The notes: generated from the sequence alone by a model not told the origin. 64,000 nucleotides of DNA from Halorubrum sp. BV1 (GCF_000746205.1 NZ_JQKV01000005.1:124001-188000); one strand, 5' to 3'. Positions 24,918 through 34,223 are shown, counted from the first letter of the stretch. Numbers and translations: made by a program.

Positions 24918-25241
24918 ATGGCTCACCGAAGCCGAGAAGAGCAAAAAGCTCACGACAAAGGCGTACTGGCAGAAGCCCGCGAACTCGACCGAGAAGGATG
25001 GGATGTCAAAGCCGATCACATCTCGAGTCATGGGTTCGGAACGCCACCGACAATCAACGGCCACCGTCCGGACGTGTATGCAAAAAAGCGTGGCGGGACG
25101 CGGATCGTCGAGATCGAAACGGATCCTGATGACGATCACGATCAGCATACGGCTTTCAGGCGGAGTGCTGGCCAGACGGGGGAAAACTTCTACGGCTGGA
25201 TCGTCGATAAGGGTGGAAACCGCCGAACGAAATCTGAGTGA
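24918..25241 (+). CDS. Small PD-(D/E)XK nuclease-like protein
   Basis: 107 aa from ATG 24918 (MAHRSREEQKAHDKGVLAEA). The core GHRPDVYAKKRGGTRIVEIE followed by TDPDD has the P-D-x(n)-E-x-E arrangement of the restriction-endonuclease fold, with HDQHTAFRRSA forming the next helix. The usual Lys of ExK is replaced by Glu (EIET), so activity is uncertain. Directly follows the Cas2-fold gene. Confidence 0.6.
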   Translation: MAHRSREEQKAHDKGVLAEARELDREGWDVKADHISSHGFGTPPTINGHRPDVYAKKRGGTRIVEIETDPDDDHDQHTAFRRSAGQTGENFYGWIVDKGGNRRTKSE

Positions 25242-25319
25242 GTGCTACTGATCCTCCTGTACCCCCATACTTGACTCAGTAGGTTTGTCGTTCCCATGGG
25301 GGATGGAGGTCGAACGACG

Positions 25320-25721
25320 ATGGACACAACCCAACCGTTCAAGATCAATCGGACAGCCGCCGCGACCGTTCGTGACTGGTTCGTCGACGAACACCACACT
25401 GGCGAGCACGGCTCACCCGTCTGTGAATCGCTGTATCATCTTGCAGCGCTACTCGACGATGGACTACAAGAGGCAGAGAACACGTTGGAAGTTCGCGTGA
25501 CGGCAGCCGGTTCGGACACTGGAAGTGCGGGCACAGGGACGTCTGCAGAGCCAGTACAGTACGTCACGACGTTCGAGTGTTCGATCTGCGGCGCTCACCG
25601 AGTGTTAGCCGCCTCGATTCAGGTGTGTGCGTATCTCGAGGACTGTCCGAACTGTGGGACTGCGAACGCCCGGTTCACGGCGAATGAAATTCCGATACGC
25701 ATCAGCGATGAGTGGGACTGA
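25320..25721 (+). CDS. Zinc-ribbon hypothetical protein
   Basis: 133 aa. GGAGGT at 25305-25310 is correctly spaced for ATG 25320, so this start is preferred to the ATG at 25296. N-terminal helical part (AAATVRDWFVDEHHTGEHGS) and a C-terminal rubredoxin-like zinc ribbon: CSICGAHRV...CPNCGTANARF. No known function; not part of an obvious operon. Confidence 0.62.
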   Translation: MDTTQPFKINRTAAATVRDWFVDEHHTGEHGSPVCESLYHLAALLDDGLQEAENTLEVRVTAAGSDTGSAGTGTSAEPVQYVTTFECSICGAHRVLAASIQVCAYLEDCPNCGTANARFTANEIPIRISDEWD

Positions 25722-25803
25722 GACGGGACACCGGAGAGAGGTTTCTCCGCTCATCCACATATTGGACAGTCCAGACCCTCAGCAGGCAGCACTGAGTGTG
25801 TGA

Positions 25804-26448
25804 TCACTCCGTGCTGTAGGTATTCGACCAGTAGGCGATGAGTGGAACGCCGACGAGAGTCGGCCAGAGCCATGCCCAGATGCCGATGACAGTTGTCAGA
25901 TTGACAGCCGAAACAGCGCTAATCGTCGCGATGAACGCGGCGATCATCCGCTGGAGATGGCTCACCATCCACTCTTCGGTCCCATCCTGACGGAATATCC
26001 GTGCGTCGAACGCAGCGAACACCACGCCGATTCCACCGAAGACTATCATCACGATTCCGAATGATTGCCCGCCGAGAGCCCCAGTGACCCCCCACATTCC
26101 CAGACCGAGACAGGCGAGGAAAACAGCTCCCGTTGCAGCCCAATCGATCGCATCTGCGTCCTCAGCCGGTCGCTTCCGGGAGAGCACCCGATACCCCGAG
26201 AACGCGAAATAGCCGCTGAAGATCGCAACGAGCGTGAGGATGATCCGGAAAGTTGTGGGCTTGATGGCTAGAAGACCGAACACGGTCGCAACAACGACAC
26301 CCATTGATATCAGGAAGAGTTTCCCAGCCTGCCGATGTCGCCATCCGCCCTTGCTCGTCACGAGCGCACCGACGCCAGCCAACACAGCGACCATCCCGGC
26401 GGCGATGTGCAGCCAGAGTATCCAATCTTCCAGTGTCGGCATACCCAT
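25804..26448 (-). CDS. DUF2306-like membrane protein
   Basis: 214 aa with six to seven hydrophobic helices (LHIAAGMVAVLAGVGALVTS, LFLISMGVVVATVFGLLAI, IILTLVAIFSGYFAFSGY and others). The first helix pair with HIAAG and the loop KGGWRHRQAGKLF resemble DUF2306 proteins, whose function is unknown. Start ATG 26448 gives MGMPTLEDW; the longer frame uses a TTG. Lies alone, convergent to the preceding gene. Confidence 0.65.
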   Translation of the reverse strand: MGMPTLEDWILWLHIAAGMVAVLAGVGALVTSKGGWRHRQAGKLFLISMGVVVATVFGLLAIKPTTFRIILTLVAIFSGYFAFSGYRVLSRKRPAEDADAIDWAATGAVFLACLGLGMWGVTGALGGQSFGIVMIVFGGIGVVFAAFDARIFRQDGTEEWMVSHLQRMIAAFIATISAVSAVNLTTVIGIWAWLWPTLVGVPLIAYWSNTYSTE

Positions 26449-26661
26449 ATGCCCGTAGACTGTAAACAAAAATCCCTACATATCTCAGATATATATTCTA
26501 CTCGTGTACACCTGTGGCCGATACGCGCCCTGTACGCTCAGAAAACCATTCAATATGAAACAGGTAAATCGGGGAAGTGCGAACCCGCAACTCCATATCT
26601 GACGAACCACTGAGTCCGTCCACCACTCTTTTTGCGCCGATGAGCGGATTTGTAATACCAT

Positions 26662-26784
26662 ATGACCGACGCAGAACGACTCCAGTGTCCAGTCTGTAAC
26701 TGGACTGGTGAACACACGGAACTCGAAGAAACGGACGATGGCACTGCCTGTCCGGTGTGTTATCAGACGCTCGTCGTCGAGTAA
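26662..26784 (+). CDS. 40-aa zinc-ribbon microprotein
   Basis: The protein starts MTDAERLQCPVCNWTGEHTE and ends ACPVCYQTLVVE: two C-P-V-C knuckles 22 residues apart form one complete zinc finger. Haloarchaea encode many such CPxCG-type microproteins, some acting in motility, biofilm or stress. ATG 26662 stands behind an AT-rich stretch. Codon bias and the intact metal site support it despite the length. Confidence 0.65.
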   Translation: MTDAERLQCPVCNWTGEHTELEETDDGTACPVCYQTLVVE

Positions 26785-26880
26785 TTCCGGATGAGTAAAC
26801 GAACTCGATGGACGAGCCGACGAATGAGCGCTACGCCACTGCCACACGATATTTGAACGTGGCTTACAAATTCGAACATA

Positions 26881-27267
26881 ATGTCCCGCGCCGCCGCCCA
26901 CGAACTGGCCGAGTATCTCGAGCAGCGGGCCGGTGAGTCCTTGCGTGCGGTTGGCCACTACTCGGCAGACAACTATGAGATCGTCCACCTTCGAGATGAC
27001 GTGCGTGAGCAGTACTCCGATGACGAGATCGTGAAGATCGTTGAGGAGCTCCGCTGGGAAAGCTTCGCCAAACCAACTCAGGAGCGTCAGTACCGCCTTG
27101 GGGGCCTCACCTGTTCGATTCAAACGTTCGAGGACGGTGTCGTGATGCACTTTCCGTACGACGACCAGCACGGAACACTCGTTTCGCTCGATCCGGGGGC
27201 CGCCCGTCAGTTGATGCAGTTCATCGACGATTGTCTCACACGGATCGAGCGGACGCAGTCCGAGTAG
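26881..27267 (+). CDS. Conserved haloarchaeal protein, DUF7522-like
   Basis: 128 aa. Acidic helical N-terminus (AEYLEQRAGESLRAVGHYSA) followed by a beta part with VVMHFPYDDQHGTLVSLDPG and a closing helix (ARQLMQFIDDCLTRIE). It resembles a family widespread in haloarchaea near signalling genes; function unknown. A TATA-like tatttga lies about 35 bp before ATG 26881. Confidence 0.6.
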   Translation: MSRAAAHELAEYLEQRAGESLRAVGHYSADNYEIVHLRDDVREQYSDDEIVKIVEELRWESFAKPTQERQYRLGGLTCSIQTFEDGVVMHFPYDDQHGTLVSLDPGAARQLMQFIDDCLTRIERTQSE

Positions 27268-27320
27268 CGGCTGTTCGGCCCGCTCTGTTATGACATCGCG
27301 TCGCCGTCGCCCCGTGTCGG

Positions 27321-27833
27321 TCAATCCGACACGGACTCGAGCGTCTGGACGATTTTGCTGTAGACATCGGGCGCACAATACCAGCCCTCGTCGATCATCG
27401 CATCGATCACGGTCCGTGCCTCCTCGCCACTAATCGTGCCCGCCTTCGCGAGTTTTAGGATGAGATACGCCGTCCCCCTCGTTGTGATGCCCTCAGCCGC
27501 TGCGACATCACGCCCATACGTCTCGTCCATCACGGCCACCCCGTCGTGGGCGCCGGCACAGGCGAGGACGGCAGCATCGGCGTCGCTGAGACTCTCGTTT
27601 GTTTGGAGCCGAGACAGAAGCGAGGTCGTCTCAACCGACACGATGTCGAACCTATCAGCGTCGACGCTTCGTTCGATACGACGGGCGTCCGGAAACCCTT
27701 CTTCGAGGCCGGTGGTGACGACCTCTTCATACACGCGCTCGGGGATTACACACGACACCTCGAGGTCCTGGACGACCGTGAGCCGGTCGACCTTCGCGAG
27801 GTAGATGAGGGGCGTGGCGTCGAAGACCCACAT
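27321..27833 (-). CDS. DUF3368 PIN-domain toxin (VapC-like RNase)
   Basis: 170 aa. MWVFDATPLIYLAKVDRL carries the first acidic residue of the PIN active site; further acids sit in LSDADAAVLACAGAHDGVAV and VMDETYGRDVAA, giving the four-acid metal site of PIN ribonucleases. The C-terminal AYLILKLAKAGTISGEEART is the DUF3368 hallmark. It directly follows (no gap) the UPF0175 antitoxin gene, the standard partner. Probable target is tRNA or rRNA, held in check by the antitoxin. Confidence 0.85.
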   Translation of the reverse strand: MWVFDATPLIYLAKVDRLTVVQDLEVSCVIPERVYEEVVTTGLEEGFPDARRIERSVDADRFDIVSVETTSLLSRLQTNESLSDADAAVLACAGAHDGVAVMDETYGRDVAAAEGITTRGTAYLILKLAKAGTISGEEARTVIDAMIDEGWYCAPDVYSKIVQTLESVSD

Positions 27834-28124
27834 TCACAGCGCCTCGAGGTCCGCGTCGAGATGGTCGTCATCGACCCAGGTGATATCGCGCTCCTTAGCC
27901 AACTGGGCGAAGTCCCAGACCGACAGTCCTGCCAGCTCAGCCGCCTTGCTGAACGTGATAGACCCCGCCGAAAGCTGGTCGAGGGCCCGTTCGCGTCGCC
28001 ACTCCTCGAGGCCCTCGGAGAGGAGCTTTCGAACGGCCGTACTCCGGTCGAGGTTTTCGTCTTCGAGATACGCGTCGAGTTCGGCCTCTAATTCGTCTGG
28101 GACGCGTGCCGAAATCGTTCCCAT
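27834..28124 (-). CDS. UPF0175-family antitoxin
   Basis: 96 aa from ATG 28124 (MGTISARVPDELEAELDAYL). An N-terminal RHH-like strand and helices (TAVRKLLSEGLEEWRRERAL) lead to the UPF0175 helix-turn-helix SITFSKAAELAGLSVWDFAQ. The long frame upstream to 28217 is rejected because ATG 28124 follows the palindrome GTATGC-AAC-GCATAC. Encoded just before the PIN toxin and cotranscribed with it. Confidence 0.85.
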   Translation of the reverse strand: MGTISARVPDELEAELDAYLEDENLDRSTAVRKLLSEGLEEWRRERALDQLSAGSITFSKAAELAGLSVWDFAQLAKERDITWVDDDHLDADLEAL

Positions 28125-28136
28125 AGTGTTTACATC

Positions 28137-28151
28137 GTATGCAACGCATAC
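28137..28151. promoter_or_regulatory. Operator palindrome of the UPF0175/PIN operon
   Basis: GTATGC-AAC-GCATAC, perfect 6-bp arms, 12 bp upstream of the antitoxin start; expected antitoxin binding site for autorepression. Confidence 0.65.
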
Positions 28152-28329
28152 AAATGCTTCGGCATCCAGCATAGATCCCCAGACGGCGGACGACGACGAA
28201 ATGGTAGCGGCACACACTTCTCAATCAGGCAAATTATGAAGCTAGCACCTTCTATATTTTTCAGATGAGGGATTGGTCTCAGGCAGTGAGTCGATGGTCG
28301 GTCGCCATCCTTGGAGTTACGCTTCTCCT

Positions 28330-29263
28330 GCTCTGTTGAATCCGCAGAAGGCGACGGGATAGCGTCGCTCTGAAGGTGGAAGCGAAGCGGAAGAGCCGAA
28401 TGTGACTAACCTACTCTTCCGCTTCGTTAAGCAAGCCGCGTCGCTGGCTCAAAAGCGCTGTGCCGCCAGTCCAACGGCGGTGAGTGATCCGACTGGCAAC
28501 GGATTTCCCGGGTGGAAGCATGTGACGCTCCACTTTTTGCGGGTTCACATGGATGCGACGTACCGCGAGATCGTCGATTGGGCGAGTGAAATGGATCGTG
28601 TTCGTGGTCTGTTACAGCTCGCTCGAACGGCATTTCCCGCACCCTCAACGCTGTACCGGTCGTTTGAGAGGGTGCCCATGTCCGTGTGGCGCGGGTTCCT
28701 TCGGGAGTCTGCGACCATCTGCGATCCGGGCTCGCACGGTGCCATCGATGCCACGTTCTTCGACCGCGAAACGGCATCGAGACACTACCAACACCGCTCG
28801 GATCGCCACATACGCACGCTCAAAACGACGGCACTCGTCGATACAGATTCGTGTGCCATCCTTGATGTTCACTGCTCGGCACACTGGCCTCACGACACCC
28901 AAACTGGCCGTCGAGTCGCCCTTCGCAACACCGAGAAAATCGAGAGTCTCGCCGGCGACAAAGGCTATGACGACCAATCTCTCCGGGACGCCCTCCGTTC
29001 AGAGGGCGTCCGGCCGTTGCTACGTCACCGGCTGTTCGCTGCGTACGATCACGCGCACAACGCACGGTTGGACAGCGAGCTATACGGCCAGCGGTGGATG
29101 GCCGAGACCGCCTTTTCGGCCATCAAGCGTCGGTTCGGCCCCGCTGTCCACCCTCGCGCTTGGTACCGCGAGTTCCGCGAACTCGTGTTGACCGCCGCAG
29201 TCTACAACCTCGAACAAGCTCTCAAACAGTGATCCCCGCGCCGTCATCGGATTCAACAAAGCA
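28330..29263 (+). mobile_element. IS5-type insertion sequence (complete)
   Basis: About 934 bp. Ends: GCTCTGTTGAATCCG (28330-28344) and CGGATTCAACAAAGC (29248-29262), 14 of 15 bases matching as inverted repeats. Direct repeats GCTTCTCCT flank it at 28321-28329 and 29264-29272, a target duplication of 9-10 bp. One full-length transposase gene inside. Both ends and duplication intact, so insertion is recent. Confidence 0.88.
28402..29232 (+). CDS. IS5-family DDE transposase
   Basis: 276 aa from GTG 28402 (an ATG two bases upstream leads to an immediate stop). The DDE catalytic residues are visible: first D in HGAIDATFFDRE, second D in IESLAGDKGYDDQS, and E in WMAETAFSAIKRRFG, with the K/R spacing of the DDE_Tnp_1 type. 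An N-terminal helical domain (VTLHFLRVHMDATYREIVDW) binds the ends. It fills the IS almost completely; no frameshift or stop, so the element is probably still active. Confidence 0.9.
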   Translation: MTNLLFRFVKQAASLAQKRCAASPTAVSDPTGNGFPGWKHVTLHFLRVHMDATYREIVDWASEMDRVRGLLQLARTAFPAPSTLYRSFERVPMSVWRGFLRESATICDPGSHGAIDATFFDRETASRHYQHRSDRHIRTLKTTALVDTDSCAILDVHCSAHWPHDTQTGRRVALRNTEKIESLAGDKGYDDQSLRDALRSEGVRPLLRHRLFAAYDHAHNARLDSELYGQRWMAETAFSAIKRRFGPAVHPRAWYREFRELVLTAAVYNLEQALKQ

Positions 29264-31162
29264 GCTTCTCCTGTTCACACTTGCCCGGGCCGCGACAGAC
29301 ACCGACGATCCCCTGATCGACTTTATCGAAGTCGTCCTCCCGTTTGTCATCGGCATTGGACTCATCGTCGGCGGAGTATGGCTCGCCAGAACGGCTCCAC
29401 CGCCCCGTATCAAGCAGCTTTCGATGTGGTCGCTGGGTGGGGCCATCGTCGGCGTCGCCGTCAATATCTGGTTCCTGCTCATCATTTCGCTGGAACAGGC
29501 TCCATCCGGGGAACCGATCGTGTTGAATCTCAATGGCGCTGGCATCTTCATGGCAGCTGGCGTCCTTCTCGGCTACTATGCAACGGGACTGCAAGCGCGG
29601 GAACACCAGCTCGAACTTTCGGAACATCGCTTCCGGGCACTCACGGAAAACTCGTCGTTCGCAGTCATCTCGATCGACGAAACGAGTACGATTCGGTACG
29701 CAAACGACGCGACCGAGGAGCTCTTCGGCTATCCCACGACCGACCTCGTCGGCGAGCCGCTGACCATGCTAATGCCCACCCGCTTCCGTGAGTCACACCT
29801 CGAGGGGCTGTCTCAGTACCTTGCCGACGGAAGTCGAACTGTCGACTGGGACGGGCTCGAATTGGCCGGGCTCCGAGCCGATGGCGAGGAATTCCCCGTC
29901 GAAATCAGCTTCGGTGAATACGTCGTGGATGACAACCACCTCTTCACGGGCGTCATTCAGGACATCTCCGACCGGAAAGCGGCCGAACGGCAGCTTCGGG
30001 ACCACACGTCGAAAGTCACGCAGTTACACGCGGTGGCGACCGAGATTACGAGCGCGGATTCCCGCGAGCAGGTGTATCAACGTACTGCAGACGGGGCCGT
30101 GGACGTCTTCCCCGCTGATGTTGCCCGTGTCGCGATCGCGGACGGCGACCAGCTCGTGCCGGCCGCCAGTTCGGACCCCGACTCCATCGAGGAGCGTATG
30201 CCCGTGTCTACAACCATCGGATACGCGGGGCAGAGCTACCAGTCCGGGGAAGTCCTCCGACTCGACGATCTGACGGATACGCGTTCGGCAGCGCAGTCCC
30301 CACTTGAGGACGGCGGGCCACAGCCGGACACGGACCCAGCGGAGCCACGGGCGCTGTTGAGCATCCCTCTCGGAGAGTACGGGGTGCTACAAGCGTTTGC
30401 CTACGAGCCAGCGGCGTTCTCCGCCCGTGATGAAGAGGTCGCCGAGATGCTCGCAACACACGTCACGACGGCCCTCCAGCGCATCGAGGCCGAGTCGACC
30501 ATTCGACGCGAACGCGACCGGCTTGAAGAGTTCGCCAGTATTCTCTCGCACGACCTTCGGAATCCCTTGAACGTCGCCCAAGGACGGCTGGAACTCATAC
30601 AGATGACCGGCGAACTAGAGCACATCGACGCCATCGAGCGGGCGCTGGATCGGATGGAACGACTCATCGGGGATATGTTGACACTCGCTCTCGAGGGCGA
30701 TGCCGTCGGCGAGACGCAGCCGGTTGCGCTTCGCACAGTCGCTACCCACGCCTGGAACAACGTCGCAACTGAAGCCGCCTCGCTCGAGATCGAGTCGAGT
30801 GGAGAGTTCGGCGCAGATCACAGTCGGCTCGTCCAGGTGTTCGAGAATCTGTACCGGAACGCGATCGAACACGGGGGCGACGGGGTTACAGTTCGTGTCG
30901 GGACCCTCGACGGTGGCTTTTACATCGAGGATACCGGCCCGGGTATTCCGAGGGACGAACGAGACGATGTCTTCGAGAGCGGATACACGACCAACCAGGA
31001 TGGTACCGGGTTCGGGCTCGCGATCGTCAAACGCATCGTCGAGGCCCACGGGTGGGAGATCGAGGTCACAACCGGCCGCGACGGCGGCGCTCGGTTTGAA
31101 ATCTCAGGTATTTAATTCCTCGAACAGCGTGGAAACCGTCGGGATAAGGGCCACATCTGTCG

Positions 31163-32737
31163 TTACGGAGCTGCGGGCAGTCGAATCTCGATGGCTGCGC
31201 CCGGTCGGTCATCGAGGACATCGAGTTCGCCGTCAAGACTCGTCACGATCCAGTAGACGAGCCAGAGTCCCAGCCGTTTGCCGTGGACCAGTGGCGTTTC
31301 ATCGCCGCTGAGAAGTACTGACTGCTCAATATTTGGTAGCCCAGGTCCATCATCTCGCACCCGAATCACGACCTCGTCGTCGGTGTCAGCCACCTCAACC
31401 TCGACTGTCGGTGTGTCGCCGGCGTGGGTGGCTGCATTATCGATGAGTTCCCAGATCGCCGTCTCTAGCCGGGGGGCGGTCTGTGCAACGGCAGTCTTCG
31501 GCGCTTGGATCGTAATGGAGGCCCCGGAATGCGCCTCATCGATCTGGGTGGCGACGCGGGTGACGAGGGGGACGACATCGATCGGGTTCCGCTCCGGCGG
31601 TGCGTCGAGATTTTCCTCGAGTTTCTGTGCGGTCTCGCTGAGATCGATCAACCGTTCCGCAGTCATATGAATCCGCTGGGCCAGGTCCGCGTCGTCCCCG
31701 GTGAGCGAGTCCTCAAGGAGTTCCGTATAGCCCCGGACGATTCCCATATCGTTACGGAGGTTGTGTCGAAGGACTCGGTGGATCACGCTGATCAGGCGGT
31801 CGCGACGCTTCCGCTCGGTCGCATCGCGCGCCATCCCCTGGACGGCAACGATATCGGCTGGCGTTCGGTCCGCTGGTGGCACGTCGGCATCGTAAATCGG
31901 CGTGCCTCGGATATCAGCATACACGATCTCACCGGATTTCGTTTCGAGGGGCAGATACGTCTCCTCTACTGTCTCTCCGGCCAATACTCGTTCGTATATT
32001 TCTTGAGCCCTTTCGGCGGTCTCCGCATCCGGGAGGACCACCGTGAAGGGACGACCACGAAGTCCATCAGCGGTATAGCCCAGCATTTCTTCAACCGACG
32101 GAGAGTGGTACGTGAACTGCCCATCGAGATCGATCCGGAACAGTAAATCGAAGCTGGCGTCGATGACGGCACGATAGATTTCTCGTCGCTCCGCCAGCGT
32201 TCGTTCCTGTTCGGCGAGATCCTGCTCGTAGTTTCGCTGCTCGATTTCGTAGCCCACCACCTGGGCGATCAGGTACGTGAATGATTTTTCAACGTCAGTG
32301 AACGGCTCAGCCCGCGGATCACGCGCCGAGAAACACACTGTCCCGAAGGGCTCGTCGTCGACGACAATTGGAGCGCCATGATAACAGCTGAGCTGGTGGG
32401 TCTCGAATGCGGGATCGTCTTCCCATCCCGCGTCGAGCGCGTCTGCAAACGAGACGATCCCTTCGTTCTGGATGGTACGTCGACAGTACGAGGTCGTGAG
32501 ATCGAGCTCGAGGCCGGGCGGAATCGGTCCGTCCACAGAGTCGGTGCTGACGATGGCCGTCCATTCGTTCCTCTCCTGCTCGATCTGTGTGATGTACCCG
32601 TGATCGACGCCGAAGTACTCGACGCCGAGCTGGAGGACGGCTTCGAACCGGTCAAATAACGGGCGGTCACTCCGCATGATTTCATACAGCTGTGAATAAG
32701 CCTCCGTCTGCTGTAGCGCCCGTTCTCGCTCGCTCAT
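31163..32737 (-). CDS. GAF-PAS histidine kinase (cytoplasmic)
   Basis: 524 aa with no membrane segment. GAF domain at residues ~25-165 (GVEYFGVDHGYITQIEQERN, CYHGAPIVVDDEPFGTVCFS). PAS at ~185-320 (FDLLFRIDLDGQFTYHSPSV). H-box ISVIHRVLRHNLRNDMGIVR; HATPase with ELIDNAATHAG and DDGPGLPNIE. The last G-box is altered (KRLGLWLVYWIV). Haloarchaeal kinases of this type sense small ligands or redox state and often lack a dedicated response regulator. ATG 32737 (MSERERALQQ) chosen. Convergent with the IS-split kinase, 47 bp apart. Confidence 0.88.
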   Translation of the reverse strand: MSERERALQQTEAYSQLYEIMRSDRPLFDRFEAVLQLGVEYFGVDHGYITQIEQERNEWTAIVSTDSVDGPIPPGLELDLTTSYCRRTIQNEGIVSFADALDAGWEDDPAFETHQLSCYHGAPIVVDDEPFGTVCFSARDPRAEPFTDVEKSFTYLIAQVVGYEIEQRNYEQDLAEQERTLAERREIYRAVIDASFDLLFRIDLDGQFTYHSPSVEEMLGYTADGLRGRPFTVVLPDAETAERAQEIYERVLAGETVEETYLPLETKSGEIVYADIRGTPIYDADVPPADRTPADIVAVQGMARDATERKRRDRLISVIHRVLRHNLRNDMGIVRGYTELLEDSLTGDDADLAQRIHMTAERLIDLSETAQKLEENLDAPPERNPIDVVPLVTRVATQIDEAHSGASITIQAPKTAVAQTAPRLETAIWELIDNAATHAGDTPTVEVEVADTDDEVVIRVRDDGPGLPNIEQSVLLSGDETPLVHGKRLGLWLVYWIVTSLDGELDVLDDRPGAAIEIRLPAAP

Positions 32738-33149
32738 AGGCGAGGGATCCCCATATGCGTAGAACAGACGCAAGTCTGAAAACAGTTGTCACACATCTGT
32801 CACCCAGATTCTCAAAACCAGGTTTGTAGGAACCCGTCGTGTACGCAACGCTCTCCTCCGCTGGTCGCTGTCGCCTTGGGTGTCGCTCAGGACCGGTCAT
32901 TCCAGAATGCGCCAACCGTTATCGTTGTTTGGTATCAAAATCGCCTACCCCAAGGGATCACTTCAGTTGTGCACTCGCTGCAGTCTCCACGAGTCAGCGA
33001 TGGATTGTACGCGAGAGCTGGCCGGGGTCCCCTCAGGCCAGCGGCGTAGTGGCAGAGATCGCGTGGCTTCGTTTGTCAAAGGCGACATCACCAGCCGCCG
33101 AGCCACCACTTTTAATTGTTATTCGCCCTACGTATCTTTCGATATCATA
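32738..33149. other. Intergenic region between kinase and HalOD1 genes
   Basis: No reliable gene. Divergent promoter region; an AT-rich tttttaattgttatt (33109-33123) before ATG 33150 is a good TATA candidate. Short frames on both strands lack haloarchaeal codon bias. Confidence 0.4.
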
Positions 33150-33410
33150 ATGGCTCCCTCTGGCCCAAGAAACTCAGATACATCTCCCAATCTCCTCGTT
33201 GAAATCGTCGAGACACTGGAAGCCCACGGGCTTCCGAGTGAGTCGTATCAGCTCCACGATGCCGTCGACGTCGAGGCACTCGAGCAGCTTCTCGCATCAT
33301 CCACGGGCAATGTCGAGGTTCGATTCACTGTTGAGGAAATCCAGCTCTCTGTCACACAGGATGGCGTCGACGTCATCCTCGACGAGCCAGCCGGGACTCC
33401 AAACCAATAG
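33150..33410 (+). CDS. HalOD1 output-domain protein
   Basis: 86 aa. The core LVEIVETLEAHGLPSESYQL followed by HDAVDVEALEQLLASS and a final beta pair (EVRFTVEEIQLSVTQDGVDV) is the HalOD1 domain, a short haloarchaea-specific module found alone or at the end of response regulators. It is thought to act as an output or adaptor in two-component signalling. Its place beside two histidine kinase genes agrees. ATG 33150 follows a TATA-like stretch by about 30 bp. Confidence 0.78.
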   Translation: MAPSGPRNSDTSPNLLVEIVETLEAHGLPSESYQLHDAVDVEALEQLLASSTGNVEVRFTVEEIQLSVTQDGVDVILDEPAGTPNQ

Positions 33411-33428
33411 CACGAGCAGAAGCCCCTG

Positions 33429-33587
33429 ATGCCCGGACCGTTCTTCCCGAATCAGTGTTTGAGTCACGGGTGTGCAGCATGGGGCGTAACGACGAGCCTG
33501 GAGTTCGCCGATGCATTTTTCGAGCGACTCGATATGGATCCACCGTACGAACACCTACGGTCGCGGCTTGCGACGGCGCCGGAGTAA
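33429..33587 (+). CDS. 52-aa hypothetical protein
   Basis: ATG 33429, 18 bp behind the HalOD1 stop. Reads MPGPFFPNQCLSHGCAAWGV, then a helix LEFADAFFERLDMDPPYEHL. The pair of cysteines and the acidic helix with good codon bias (gcc gat gca ttt ttc gag) support a real microprotein, probably cotranscribed with HalOD1. Family unknown. Confidence 0.45.
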   Translation: MPGPFFPNQCLSHGCAAWGVTTSLEFADAFFERLDMDPPYEHLRSRLATAPE

Positions 33588-33681
33588 CGAACCGTCACGC
33601 CAACACGGATGCACAAAGGAGGACTACTTAATTGGATTCAGCACGAACCACCAGAAACGGGATAATCGAGCTTGATGGGAA

Positions 33682-33924
33682 ATGTGGACAAATGAACCGC
33701 GCTCACTCCCAGACTGGATCGAAGACGCTTACGAGATCCTCGCACCCGAGATAGAGGACGGAGAAGGCGGGCTCTCGCAGGAACAGGCACATGATCGACT
33801 GTTGACTCACGATACGTTCCCATCCGAGCCGGCCGATGCGGAGTATGCTGTCGAACGGTTACTCGATTCCGGCTGGTTCTATGAAGTTGATGGGTCTCTC
33901 CGAGTCACTGACCCAGGCCCCTAA
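33682..33924 (+). CDS. Small winged-helix-like hypothetical protein
   Basis: 80 aa. Contains LPDWIEDAYEILAPEIEDGE, SQEQAHDRLLTHDTFPSEPA and a wing-like end YAVERLLDSGWFYEVDGSLR, which together look like a compact winged helix (helix, helix, recognition helix, beta hairpin). Acidic surface argues for protein binding or a salt-adapted DNA binder. No neighbours overlap. Confidence 0.55.
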   Translation: MWTNEPRSLPDWIEDAYEILAPEIEDGEGGLSQEQAHDRLLTHDTFPSEPADAEYAVERLLDSGWFYEVDGSLRVTDPGP

Positions 33925-33950
33925 CTCTATTGCGGAGTAGTGATACCTGC

Positions 33951-34118
33951 CTACAGATCGCGTGGCTGGACAGTCTTCCGGTCGTTCGCCTCAGCCCGTC
34001 GTGCGGCGTCGTCGAGCAGTTCGGCGACTTCGTCGTCCAGCGCTTCGTAGAAGTCTGCGGAAACGTTGGTGTCGTCGAGTGCATCCTTTACGGTCGATTT
34101 GACAATCAGGTCTGCCAT
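33951..34118 (-). CDS. DUF1931-like histone-fold protein
   Basis: 55 aa. The protein reads MADLIVKSTVKDALDDTNVS, then ADFYEALDDEVAELLDDAAR and RAEANDRKTVQPRDL. The last part (A-x-A-N-D-R-K-T-V-Q-P-R-D-L) is the signature of short DUF1931 proteins with a histone-like fold, in which R-K-T-V matches the histone loop 2. It may bind DNA or pair with other histone-fold proteins. ATG 34118; a family B inverted repeat lies about 105 bp upstream (34224-34266). Confidence 0.75.
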   Translation of the reverse strand: MADLIVKSTVKDALDDTNVSADFYEALDDEVAELLDDAARRAEANDRKTVQPRDL

Positions 34119-34223
34119 ACATTCTCGTTTCAGACACCGCTCACATAAGCGTAGATATTCAATTGCGGCACTCGACTACGAGTCGTCGATATAGCGGGTG
34201 ATTTGGAGTGGTCCGACAAAATC

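Larger units (their letters stand above)
28265..31115 (+). pseudogene. PAS-GAF sensor histidine kinase gene split by an IS element
   Basis: The gene starts at ATG 28265 (MRDWSQAVSRWSVAILGVTL), ten bases behind a TATA-like ctatattt. It is cut after codon 22 by an IS (28330-29263) and resumes in frame at 29265 behind the target duplication (CTTCTCCTG, coding LLL). Reassembled it encodes about 636 aa: three to four TM helices, PAS (~115-230, FAVISIDETSTIRYANDATE), GAF-like part (~245-390), H-box FASILSHDLRNPLNVAQGRL and HATPase with NLYRNAIEHG and GTGFGLAIV. The distal 617 codons remain intact, and ATG 29424 could restart a kinase lacking the first helices. Loss or alteration of sensing is likely. 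Confidence 0.85.
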
